Source: Bacteroidota bacterium
GTDB taxonomy: Bacteria; Bacteroidota; Bacteroidia; Chitinophagales; BACL12
Reading direction: 5' to 3'
DNA: 64,000 bases
Assembly (NCBI GenBank): GCA_016715425.1
Contig: JADKAC010000005.1
Coordinates: 1,240,001 to 1,304,000 of the forward strand
The position numbers and the translations under genes were made by a program. Below are positions 9,212 through 17,696 of this stretch, in pieces (positions within the stretch are counted from its first letter, which is position 1; each line of letters begins with the position of its first letter). The notes below the pieces were generated by a model. That model saw only the letters and a program-made list of their open reading frames with translations, had not been told where the DNA came from and searched no databases.

Positions 9212-11119
9212 TCAATAATACAACTGCCAGTTGATACCAATTTTAAATGTGCGATCCTGCATCGGATATCTCGGTGCTTCATAATAACCACGATCAAAAA
9301 ATCCCATACTCAGGTTATCAAATTTTAAAAAGAAACGCAATGCTTTTATATCAAAATTGATAAACACATCCACCACAGGTGTAAAATCCAATTTGGTATT
9401 ATCCTGTAAATAGAATTGTCCGTTCACAATATTATATCCATAACCATAATAATTAGATGCATACCAAACATCTACACCGGTCTGAATTATCAATGCGGAT
9501 TTAAATAAATTATGCATGAAATAAAAAGAATGATTAGATGCATATACCGGAAAATTTTTTTTAAAATCACTTAAGAATTGCACCTGGAAAAAGTTATCTA
9601 AATAGAAATAACCAAATTTAAAATGCTGCTTCAATTGAAATTGTATAGATTGAAATGCTTTTGTTTCCTGAAATGGCAATGCCGTAGAATCATAAAATAT
9701 ATAATTATCAAAAATGGAATAACTAACGGTGAGCGCAGAAAATAATTTAGGCACATCTGCATACACACCAAAATTTATTGAACCGATATCCTTAAAAGTA
9801 TTATCCCAACGATAAGCAAATCCATCATAATGTTGCTGCATCCAATCGGGTGCTATTTTTTTATAAGATGCTAAAATGCCGGAGGTAAAAAATTCTGACT
9901 GATTATTTAAGGAAGCACTTATAGAAAAATCATTATGAATTACATCCATTCCAATTTTACCATTTAAAAATAATCCTTCCAAAATATTTAAATGCATTTC
10001 AGCGGCAGGGATTAAAAAATTTTTATTGTACGAACCCGAATTATCGGTAAGATTATAGGATTGTTGTTTAATTGAAAACTCCCATAAAAGAGGTAAAGAA
10101 TCAGGATCAAACAAATGCAAATTTCCAAAGGAAATATAGTTGTAAAATCCATCTACATCCGAAACATCTCTGAGTGTATCTGCATCAGAATAAATTATTG
10201 GATAATAGGTATCATCCATTGTTGCATCTTTAAAACTATAGCCAAAATTTGCAGCACCAAATCTGTGCATCAATTGTGTTGTTGGTGTAAATATATTTAG
10301 TGCCGTTGTATCATCAATCCATTTCTCTTCTGATTTTCCAAAATCATAAGTATGTGTTAATTGCCCCTGAAAACTCCACCATTCCGTAATTGCATTATCT
10401 CTATAAATTTCTGCAAGATAACGTGGTCCTTCATATCCATCAAATAACGAATCAACAGAGATACCACCGTTTTCTTCGTTGTCTAATTCATTAAAAATAA
10501 AACCGAGATACACTTTATAGCGATCATCTTTTGTACGCCACGAAACCGTGAGATCTGCATTGCTATAAGATTTACGTTCTCTCAAATAAAATCCTGTTGC
10601 AATAGGTTTATCAAATCCCAATGCAATATTTAATCGTGGTGTAATATTTTGAGTATGATGAAACCGAATCCATTGTTCGCCTTTAGTACCGAGCAAATAA
10701 AAGATTTCAGTAAAGGGAGCATTTGTGCGATAGTATTTTAAATTCTCCATTTGATTTTGATACAATGCAATTGAATTGCGACCTAAATCAAAACCCAACT
10801 CTCTGTCGAAAGAAAATAATCTGTTGTAATATGGTGCTCCTAAATTGGTGAGATATGCAAAAGGAATATCTTGATTGCGAGCAGGATTAAATTTCTGCAT
10901 TTGCAATATTGATGTATCCTCACCTACATATTTACTCCAATTATTTTGAGTAAAATATTCGGTGTTGCGTTCACCTGTATCAGAGAAATAAGTTTGCGTA
11001 GTATCAGTTTCCAATGTATCAATTTGTGCATTTAGAATTGCACTATCGAAAAACAAAATCATTGCAAAAAGAATACAAGAATAATTAAAACGGATAGTAT
11101 GCTTTGCTTTGCGAATCAA
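9212..11119 (-). CDS. Putative outer-membrane porin (Porin_10-like family)
   Basis: The 635-residue protein has an N-terminal signal peptide ending near ILNAQ, then a tract resembling the Bacteroidota putative porin family: YVGEDTSILQMQKFNPA, then IPFAYLTNLGAPYYNRLF. Long runs of alternating beta-strand sequence follow, and the protein ends in INWQLYY, an aromatic C terminus typical of outer-membrane barrels. The start is a TTG at 11119, 12 bases after the punA stop and preceded by an A-rich stretch; no usable ATG precedes the signal peptide. It is third in an lpxK-punA-porin operon. The substrate is unknown; nucleosides are a guess from the neighbour only. Confidence 0.8.
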   Translation of the reverse strand: MIRKAKHTIRFNYSCILFAMILFFDSAILNAQIDTLETDTTQTYFSDTGERNTEYFTQNNWSKYVGEDTSILQMQKFNPARNQDIPFAYLTNLGAPYYNRLFSFDRELGFDLGRNSIALYQNQMENLKYYRTNAPFTEIFYLLGTKGEQWIRFHHTQNITPRLNIALGFDKPIATGFYLRERKSYSNADLTVSWRTKDDRYKVYLGFIFNELDNEENGGISVDSLFDGYEGPRYLAEIYRDNAITEWWSFQGQLTHTYDFGKSEEKWIDDTTALNIFTPTTQLMHRFGAANFGYSFKDATMDDTYYPIIYSDADTLRDVSDVDGFYNYISFGNLHLFDPDSLPLLWEFSIKQQSYNLTDNSGSYNKNFLIPAAEMHLNILEGLFLNGKIGMDVIHNDFSISASLNNQSEFFTSGILASYKKIAPDWMQQHYDGFAYRWDNTFKDIGSINFGVYADVPKLFSALTVSYSIFDNYIFYDSTALPFQETKAFQSIQFQLKQHFKFGYFYLDNFFQVQFLSDFKKNFPVYASNHSFYFMHNLFKSALIIQTGVDVWYASNYYGYGYNIVNGQFYLQDNTKLDFTPVVDVFINFDIKALRFFLKFDNLSMGFFDRGYYEAPRYPMQDRTFKIGINWQLYY

Positions 11120-11131
11120 TTGATTTTTTTC

Positions 11132-11956
11132 TTAGAGTGATCCAATTAGTTTTCGCAAAATAGTAGTCATCTTCGGCTCTGCTTCTCTTGCAACTGCAAT
11201 TACATCTTCCACAGTTACCGGTTCAATTTCTTCTAAGGGATAACCTTTATCAGTAATTACAGAAAGCGCAAAAACAGGTAAGCCCATATGCACACATGCA
11301 AGTACTTCAGGCACCGTACTCATGCCCACTGCATCACCACCTATAATATGCAAATAATTATATTCTGCAGGAGTTTCTAACATCGGTCCCGGTACACTGA
11401 TATATACACCTGTATGACATGATATAGAATGTTGTTTTGCAATTGCTTCTGCTTTATTAATTAAGTCGATATCATAAGCACGAAATAAATCTGGAAATCG
11501 TGGACCTAATTCATATTCATTATATCCAATTAAAGGATTAGATGGTTGCAGATTTATATGATCTCTTATAATCATTAAATCACCTTTATTAATATTTCCA
11601 TTTAAACTACCCGCAGCATTTGAAATAAAAATGGATTTAATTCCTAACTGTTTTAAAACTCTGACAGGAAACACCACTTCTTCCATTGTATAGCCTTCAT
11701 AAAAATGAAATCTGCCTTGCATGGCAACTACTTTTTTATTTTCCAACATTCCAAAGATTAGTCTTCCTGAATGGCTTTCTACCGTTGAAACTTGAAAATG
11801 CGGAATATTAGAATAATTTATTTCATGCTTCACTTCAATATGAGATACAAGGTTTCCAAGTCCGGTACCTAAAATAATTCCATACTCAGGTTCAAAGTTT
11901 GTTCGTTGTTTAATAAATCCAACTGCTTCGGATAATTGTCGAATCAAGTTCAGCAT
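11132..11956 (-). CDS. punA: Purine-nucleoside phosphorylase (PNP/MTAP family)
   Basis: From the ATG at 11956 the protein has 274 residues. The longer in-frame start at 12013 would overlap lpxK and is not conserved-looking. Family motifs: IILGTGLGNLV (phosphate loop), FISNAAGSLN, HINLQPSNPLIG, PGPMLETPAEY and GGDAVGMSTVPEV. The GMSTVPE motif and the trimeric-type layout place it in the PunA family, not the hexameric DeoD family. It splits guanosine or inosine with phosphate into base and ribose-1-phosphate. Lies 37 bases after lpxK; CAAAGATA at 11974-11981 may give it a promoter of its own. Confidence 0.92.
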   Translation of the reverse strand: MLNLIRQLSEAVGFIKQRTNFEPEYGIILGTGLGNLVSHIEVKHEINYSNIPHFQVSTVESHSGRLIFGMLENKKVVAMQGRFHFYEGYTMEEVVFPVRVLKQLGIKSIFISNAAGSLNGNINKGDLMIIRDHINLQPSNPLIGYNEYELGPRFPDLFRAYDIDLINKAEAIAKQHSISCHTGVYISVPGPMLETPAEYNYLHIIGGDAVGMSTVPEVLACVHMGLPVFALSVITDKGYPLEEIEPVTVEDVIAVAREAEPKMTTILRKLIGSL

Positions 11957-11973
11957 AGTATATTCATTTCCGG

Positions 11974-11981
11974 CAAAGATA
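11974..11981 (-). promoter_or_regulatory. Candidate internal -7 promoter element for punA
   Basis: On the minus strand this reads TATCTTTG, the same octamer found at the glgB/L,D-transpeptidase and mutS promoters. It lies within the 3' end of lpxK, 17 bases before the chosen punA ATG. Confidence 0.3.
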
Positions 11982-11993
11982 AACTTCGGCTTG

Positions 11994-13037
11994 CTAAAGG
12001 GTTGCAAATTCACGGTGGATATAATCTTTCAATTCAAATGCAAATTCATTTTCTGCATCAAACAAGAAAGAAACTGCTACCGGTAATACATAAAAATGAA
12101 TATCCATTTTAAGTATCAAAGCCTCTTGCTCCATTAATCGAACTGCATCTTTTTCTGTGGTAATTACAATTTTGTTATCTGTAGTTTTTTGTTGAATCAA
12201 CTGTAAATCCTTCTCAGAATAATAATGATGATCGGCAAAGGGAATGCGTTCAATAAAATGATATTGCTGTTTTAGAAATGCAGTAATATGTTTATCACTT
12301 GCTATACCGGATATAAGCAAACATTTATTTGTTGCGGGTAATTTTTTATTTTGCCATGCCGGAAATAAAGGTCGCAATGATTGATATTGAAGAGTGGTAA
12401 AAAATAATTTATGTTGAGGCAATAATTGCAAACGAGTACGCAATTCTGATGCTTCCCTTTTCGGCATTTCGGGTGGACATTTAGAAATAATAATTGTATC
12501 GGCACGGCGCAATGAAGTGGCAGGTTCACGCAAATTTCCTGCGGGCAATACTTTATCATCAATAAATAAATCATTGTATGCAGTGATAATAATATTATAT
12601 CCGGCCTTTACTTTCCGATGCTGAAAACCATCATCCATCAATATATATTCTAATCCATTTACCTCTTGTAATAAGGTACTTATTCCGATGAAACGATTTT
12701 CGCAAACAGCTACTTCTAATTGCGGCATTTTTTGTTTTATCAATTTGGGTTCATCACCAATATCCTTCACCAAAGAATTTATTGTTGAAATAACAAATCC
12801 TGAAGTACGCCGTTTGTACCCTCTACTAATTACAGCCCCTTTCCATTCGTTTTGCAACAACCCGGCTATATAAATTAAGTGTGGTGTTTTTCCGGTGCCT
12901 CCTGTATTTAAATTACCTACACATATCACCGGAAAATCATAACGAAAACTGCGCAACCATCCTGCATCGTAAAAAAAATTACGAATGGCAATGATGATGG
13001 AATATATCCAGGTGAATGGTAGTAACAAGATACGCAC
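11994..13037 (-). CDS. lpxK: Tetraacyldisaccharide 4'-kinase (lipid A biosynthesis)
   Basis: The protein has 347 residues. It begins with an N-terminal membrane-associated helix (RILLLPFTWIYSIIIAI) and then the P-loop VGNLNTGGTGKTPH. It also has VISRGYKR, DIGDEPKL and ILMDDGFQHRKV, all family hallmarks. LpxK phosphorylates the 4' position of the lipid A disaccharide precursor at the cytoplasmic face of the inner membrane. The start codon is GTG at 13037; no ATG is available before the conserved N terminus. It heads an operon with punA and the porin gene. Confidence 0.95.
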   Translation of the reverse strand: MRILLLPFTWIYSIIIAIRNFFYDAGWLRSFRYDFPVICVGNLNTGGTGKTPHLIYIAGLLQNEWKGAVISRGYKRRTSGFVISTINSLVKDIGDEPKLIKQKMPQLEVAVCENRFIGISTLLQEVNGLEYILMDDGFQHRKVKAGYNIIITAYNDLFIDDKVLPAGNLREPATSLRRADTIIISKCPPEMPKREASELRTRLQLLPQHKLFFTTLQYQSLRPLFPAWQNKKLPATNKCLLISGIASDKHITAFLKQQYHFIERIPFADHHYYSEKDLQLIQQKTTDNKIVITTEKDAVRLMEQEALILKMDIHFYVLPVAVSFLFDAENEFAFELKDYIHREFATL

Positions 13038-13158
13038 TCGGCTAAATTAAGAAATAAGTATAGGTTGATGTAGTTGGATTAGATTAAGATTTTATTAGAA
13101 TTTTAAATGCATTAAGCATTGCGAATTAACTTCGCTGCAATAAAATGAAAATTACAGT

Positions 13159-14064
13159 TTGAAACAGCTTATTTATAAATGTATTTATTCTCCTTCGGCA
13201 AATTATGTTTTACGGAATTTGAATAAGTGGTTTTCATCACTTATTCCGAAAGTAAAACTGCCGCCCTCGGGTAATTTTAAAATAACACTAGACAGTGGTA
13301 CACCGATAATTTTATATACCAATCAAACCAGTCATGTAAGTCAAGTAATTTTTTGGGAAGGAATTTATGCCTATGAATATATTCGATTGTTTGAAAGCAT
13401 TATTAAAGAATGCAAAGGCTTTTTAGATATCGGTGCCAATACAGGAATTTATTCTTTAATTGCTGCGAGTTGTAATAAAGAAATTCAGGTGATTGCATTT
13501 GATCCAACAGATGCTGCACAATATTATTTGCAAAAAAATATTATTGCCAATGGTTTTGCTAATCGTATTCATAATTATCAACTTGCTGTTTCCGATAAAA
13601 AAACTATACTTCAGTTTTATAAGGTGCGGAATCCAAAATATCCGTATTTAAAATATAATCTCGGTGGTGCAAGTAGTCTTATTCATAAGCCTGAACATTA
13701 TGAAACTATGGAAGTGGAATGCGTGCAAGGTGATGCATTTATTGCTGAACATCATCCGCAATTACAAATTGATTTTATAAAAGTAGATGCCGAAGGTGCC
13801 GAGCCGGAAATTATTCAAGGATTAACTTCTGTAATTGAAAAATATAAACCGATAGTGGTTTGCGAAGTACGCCATAATGAAATAACAAATGCCCTTGCTG
13901 ATTTTTTTAGAACAAGAAATTATGGATTTTATTTATTTACAAAAAATGCATTATTACAAGTAGAAAACTTTAATGCAATGCCGAATGATTCGACAGATTG
14001 TTTTTTCGTGCATGAAGAAAAGAAGGAATTGATGTGCAAATTTATTAATGTGAAAATGAATTGA
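13159..14064 (+). CDS. FkbM family SAM-dependent methyltransferase
   Basis: The protein has 301 residues. SAM-binding motif I is LDIGANTGIYSLIAA, followed by VIAFDPTDAA and the FkbM signature FIKVDAEGAEPEIIQGL. Such enzymes O-methylate sugars or polyketides, often in surface glycan or secondary-metabolite synthesis; the substrate here is unknown. The start is TTG at 13159, since an ATG at 13145 runs into a stop after five codons and no in-frame ATG occurs before the domain. It is transcribed away from lpxK and stands alone. Confidence 0.85.
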   Translation: MKQLIYKCIYSPSANYVLRNLNKWFSSLIPKVKLPPSGNFKITLDSGTPIILYTNQTSHVSQVIFWEGIYAYEYIRLFESIIKECKGFLDIGANTGIYSLIAASCNKEIQVIAFDPTDAAQYYLQKNIIANGFANRIHNYQLAVSDKKTILQFYKVRNPKYPYLKYNLGGASSLIHKPEHYETMEVECVQGDAFIAEHHPQLQIDFIKVDAEGAEPEIIQGLTSVIEKYKPIVVCEVRHNEITNALADFFRTRNYGFYLFTKNALLQVENFNAMPNDSTDCFFVHEEKKELMCKFINVKMN

Positions 14065-14182
14065 TTAGCAGATTTGATAATTAGCCGATGTGTTGATTAG
14101 CTGATTAGCCAATGGAAAAAAATGTGCAAATGAAATTGATTAGATGATTCTTAATTCTCAATTCCTAATTCTCCATTCTTAA
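14062..14182. repeat. Low-complexity spacer (GATTAGC and AATTCTC words)
   Basis: Between convergent genes, the bases up to about 14112 repeat GATTAGC/GATTAGCC words. Those from about 14148 repeat a CTTAATTCTCAATTCC-like word. No clear terminator hairpin is present. The word GCTAATCAAC recurs near the glgB 3' end at about 17678. Confidence 0.6.
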
Positions 14183-16624
14183 TTACTCTCCTCCGCCTTC
14201 TCCTCCACCACCTTCTATCCTGTTCTTTTCATCATCAATTCCTGTCTTGCGATTTCTGGAACTTTTCACCTGATCATTGCCAAATAAATAAGAAAAACTA
14301 ATACGCACTTGTTGGCTTTCCCATCCTCCTTCCACATCCATATATAATCCTTCAATATCTTGTTTTGCCTGCCAAGGTGCAGTATTAAATAAATCGCTAT
14401 AAGCCACTTTAATATTTCCTCTTTCTTTAAACACTTTATATTGTGCACCGGCATCTATACTCCAGTTTGCTTCGGTTTGAAATACTGCACCCCAAACAGA
14501 AGGTGAATTAAACCAACCGGAAAGTTCAAGTGAAAATTTATCAGTTACATTAAAAGTGGATTGATGATATAAATTAAATGTAGTTTGTTTGAGATCAATA
14601 GGACGATCATCAGAAATAACACCTTCATTATGCAGTGAAAACACTCCTGCATTTGTGTAAGTGCTCCACCATTTTGTAATGCTAAACGGATAACTCACAT
14701 TTAATCCAAACACTTGTTGTGTACCAATATTTAATGTTTGAATATAGCCTGCTCCATCGGCGGCAGTATCGGAAACACTGCTGAAAAAATCTGTTGTATA
14801 ACTATAGCGCAAAGTAGAGCTTAATGAATAATTATAAGTATGCGTTAATTGAATTGACTGTGTGTATTGTGGTTGTAAAAACGGATTACCTTTTCTGTAA
14901 CTCAGCTCATTCATTTTAAATTCAAACGGATTTAAATCCTGATAATTCGGACGTTGAATTCTGCGGCTATAATTTAAACGCAGTGCATTTTTTTGATTGA
15001 TAGAATAGGAAACTCCTCCAGAAGGAAAGAAGTCTAAATACTGTCTCGTCACGGTATCATCAGCAGTTTCCACTAAGCTGGTAAGTGTACCTATGCTGTT
15101 CGTTTGTTCTGCTCGCAATCCAAGTGAAATATTAAATTTCTTCACTGCAAATGCATAATTTAAATATGCGGCATTAATATTCTCTTCATATACAAAATTA
15201 TTTGAGCGGTTAACATCCAATATCTCTTCATCATTAATTACCTCATAGTAATCATAAGTATTATCGGTAGTTACATACGAAAATTTAATTCCTGCACCGA
15301 GTTTTCCCGGACCCAGTTTTCTTTCATGATCTACATTAGCAGTATATAAATTTATGAGAGTCGGTGCTTGTGATGTATAAATATTTTCTTCAATAATAGT
15401 ATCAGCCATCGGATCATAATAAGTATTGGGTTGATACGCATTATTAGTGTTATCATAATTACCATAATCGCCATCAATGTTCCATGTATTGCCATCCAAA
15501 TTATCAAAGCGATAATTTACATTGGTGTGCAGGTTTACCTGATTTCCATTACTTTCAGAACTGGCATCTAAATTTGAAACCGGATCATTTGTAGAAGCAT
15601 CAAAAATATTTACCACACTGGTACTGTAATTTTTTGTATTATTAAAAGAACCGTCAACAATAAAACCAAGTGTATTAAACTTATTCAGAAAAAAATCAGA
15701 ACCAAACTTATAACTGTTGTAAGGACCTGAATGCTTGTTAATACTATTTGTAAACGTATTTAATTCATCCATGTACTTATCAAAATCCATATAGTTTCTC
15801 CATGTGCCGGTATTCACACTATACATACCAAACAGGTTCACAAACTTATTGCGGTAATTCATATTTACCGTACCATTATATTTTGCATAAAAGCCCTGAT
15901 TATATCCCAGATTAATATTTGCGTTACCACCAAATCGTTTATCTTTTTTCAAACGAATATTTATAATTCCCGCATCACCTTCTGCTTCATATTTTGAAGA
16001 TGGATTGGTAATAATTTCTATCGCTTCGATTTCTGATGATTGCATACTGCGCAACAACATAGCAAGATCTTCACCGCCCAATGGCGAAGGTTTTCCATCG
16101 ATATAAATTTGTGTTCCACTTTTTCCCAGTAAAATAATATTATCGTTATTATCAACCATTACTCCCGGAGCTTTGCGCAATAATTCCAATGCAGTATTTC
16201 CGGTTGCATTCACACTTCCTTCCACATTAAATATAGTGTTATCGGGCTGTACTTCTATCAATGCCCTTTCAGTTGTAATCTCCACAGCATCCAAGACATT
16301 TTCATCAGTTATTAATTGAATATTGTCAAATGATTTTGTAGAGTTATCGCTTAATGAAAATGTTTCAGATTCGTAAGTGGTATAGCCAACAAAACTTATT
16401 TTCAAATGATAATCGCCTTGAGATATTCCTGACATTTTAAATATGCCATCCATATCTGTTATCTCGGCTTTCATCATCTGACTATCTGCTGCGAGATATA
16501 AAACTGCATTTGCAAAAGCTACTGCTTCGCCATTTGCGTCAATCACTTTTCCGGAAATAGTTGATTGGGATTTAATAAGCAGGGTACTGCCTAATAAAAA
16601 GGTAAGTAGAATTATTGTCTTCAT
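14183..16624 (-). CDS. Outer-membrane beta-barrel (TonB-dependent receptor-like) protein
   Basis: The protein has 813 residues: signal peptide 1-19, carboxypeptidase-regulatory-like domain about 20-105 (ISGKVIDANGEAVAFANAVL), a plug-like domain about 120-230 (LELLRKAPGVMVDNNDNIIL, then IEIITNPSSKYEAEGDAGIIN), and a large barrel (OMP_b-brl_3 type). The barrel carries the typical LRLNYSRRIQRPNYQDLNPF. The family is widespread in Bacteroidota and its cargo is rarely known. Instead of ending in an aromatic beta-strand, the chain continues past SYLFGN for about 30 polar residues to a Gly/Glu-rich tail (EGGGGEGGGE), which may be periplasmic. Confidence 0.85.
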   Translation of the reverse strand: MKTIILLTFLLGSTLLIKSQSTISGKVIDANGEAVAFANAVLYLAADSQMMKAEITDMDGIFKMSGISQGDYHLKISFVGYTTYESETFSLSDNSTKSFDNIQLITDENVLDAVEITTERALIEVQPDNTIFNVEGSVNATGNTALELLRKAPGVMVDNNDNIILLGKSGTQIYIDGKPSPLGGEDLAMLLRSMQSSEIEAIEIITNPSSKYEAEGDAGIINIRLKKDKRFGGNANINLGYNQGFYAKYNGTVNMNYRNKFVNLFGMYSVNTGTWRNYMDFDKYMDELNTFTNSINKHSGPYNSYKFGSDFFLNKFNTLGFIVDGSFNNTKNYSTSVVNIFDASTNDPVSNLDASSESNGNQVNLHTNVNYRFDNLDGNTWNIDGDYGNYDNTNNAYQPNTYYDPMADTIIEENIYTSQAPTLINLYTANVDHERKLGPGKLGAGIKFSYVTTDNTYDYYEVINDEEILDVNRSNNFVYEENINAAYLNYAFAVKKFNISLGLRAEQTNSIGTLTSLVETADDTVTRQYLDFFPSGGVSYSINQKNALRLNYSRRIQRPNYQDLNPFEFKMNELSYRKGNPFLQPQYTQSIQLTHTYNYSLSSTLRYSYTTDFFSSVSDTAADGAGYIQTLNIGTQQVFGLNVSYPFSITKWWSTYTNAGVFSLHNEGVISDDRPIDLKQTTFNLYHQSTFNVTDKFSLELSGWFNSPSVWGAVFQTEANWSIDAGAQYKVFKERGNIKVAYSDLFNTAPWQAKQDIEGLYMDVEGGWESQQVRISFSYLFGNDQVKSSRNRKTGIDDEKNRIEGGGGEGGGE

Positions 16625-16854
16625 AGTTCTTTGGTTGCCTCTGCAATTTTACATTTATATTGCCTGAAATCCCTTATCTGTTTGCATCCTTTCATAAAGT
16701 TTAAGATTATTTAACCAAATATTCCCGGATGATTATTATTTGGAAATCAGATAAAAATTTTATTCAATGCTAAATATTCAATACAAGTTATGATGTTTAT
16801 CACCTGCAGTTCATATAATGCTATTTAACTTAGAGCATAAATAAAAAATACATT

Positions 16855-17277
16855 ATGCCAAGCAAAAAATTAGTAAATGATATCATGACAAGTCATGTAA
16901 TTACTATAAATGAATCTGATGATTTACATGAAGCAACTCAAATTTTCAGAAGAAATCATATCCGACATATACCCGTTGTGAAGGACGGACATATAACAGG
17001 TATTCTCAGCCGAACAGATTTAAACAGATTATCTTTTGGCGCTCTGATGGAAGAAGAATCAGAAGCTGATGAAAGTATTTTAAACATGCTGACTATTCCG
17101 CAAATAATGAGTAGAAAACCGGTAACTATAAATCCGAAAGCAACTGTAAAAAAGGTGGCGGAAATATTTGCAACAGAAGATTTTCATGCCCTACCTGTGG
17201 TAGAAAATGATGTTGTTGTCGGTATTGTAACTACTACGGATGTGATAAAATATCTGTTGGAAATATTGGATAAGTAG
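16855..17277 (+). CDS. Stand-alone CBS-pair protein
   Basis: A 140-residue cytoplasmic protein made of two CBS motifs: about 8-60 (VNDIMTSHVITINESDDLHEA, then HIPVVKDGHITGILSRTDL) and about 80-137 (IPQIMSRKPVTINPKATVKK, then ALPVVENDVVVGIVTTTDVI). CBS pairs bind adenine nucleotides and sense energy state. Stand-alone forms have no enzyme domain, so the partner is unknown. It sits alone between two minus-strand genes. Confidence 0.9.
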   Translation: MPSKKLVNDIMTSHVITINESDDLHEATQIFRRNHIRHIPVVKDGHITGILSRTDLNRLSFGALMEEESEADESILNMLTIPQIMSRKPVTINPKATVKKVAEIFATEDFHALPVVENDVVVGIVTTTDVIKYLLEILDK

Positions 17278-17377
17278 AATTGGATATAGATGAATAATTT
17301 TTTAAGGATTATGTTATCTTTTGCTATATCTAATCCGAATTAATTAAAAAATACAAAAAATCGCACTGAGAAAAGTG

Positions 17378-17625
17378 AATAGTGAGTGGTGAGAAAAAAA
17401 TCAGTGATAAGTTTTTTATTCCACTTTCAATTTATAGAATTAGAGAAATGCAGCCACGAATGCACGTATAAAAAAAGAATCTATTCGTGCATTCGTGTTA
17501 TATAAATATTCGTGCATTCGTGGCTACATTTTTTTTTATAATCTCTAAAAACTTTGTGGCTTTATAAAAATCACAAGGAGCAACACAGAGAAAGACACTG
17601 AGTTTCACTGAGAAAAATTCCCTGA
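17378..17625. repeat. Intergenic spacer with inverted repeat and low-complexity words
   Basis: In the 419-base gap after the CBS gene, AGCCACGAATGCACG (17452-17466) is matched by its exact reverse complement at 17511-17525. A third partial copy of TTCGTGCATTCGTG lies between them at 17484-17497. A run of nine T follows at 17529-17537, so the structure could end transcription of the CBS gene despite its 44-base loop. Flanking sequence holds AGTGAATAGTGAG words (17378-17390) and CACAGAG/CACTGAG words (17595-17615). No gene is seen. Confidence 0.6.
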
Positions 17626-17696
17626 AGGATTGGCGATTACACCAATATTGGATAAAACATTCCATCTGCAAATTGGCTAATCAACAATTCTGCTAA

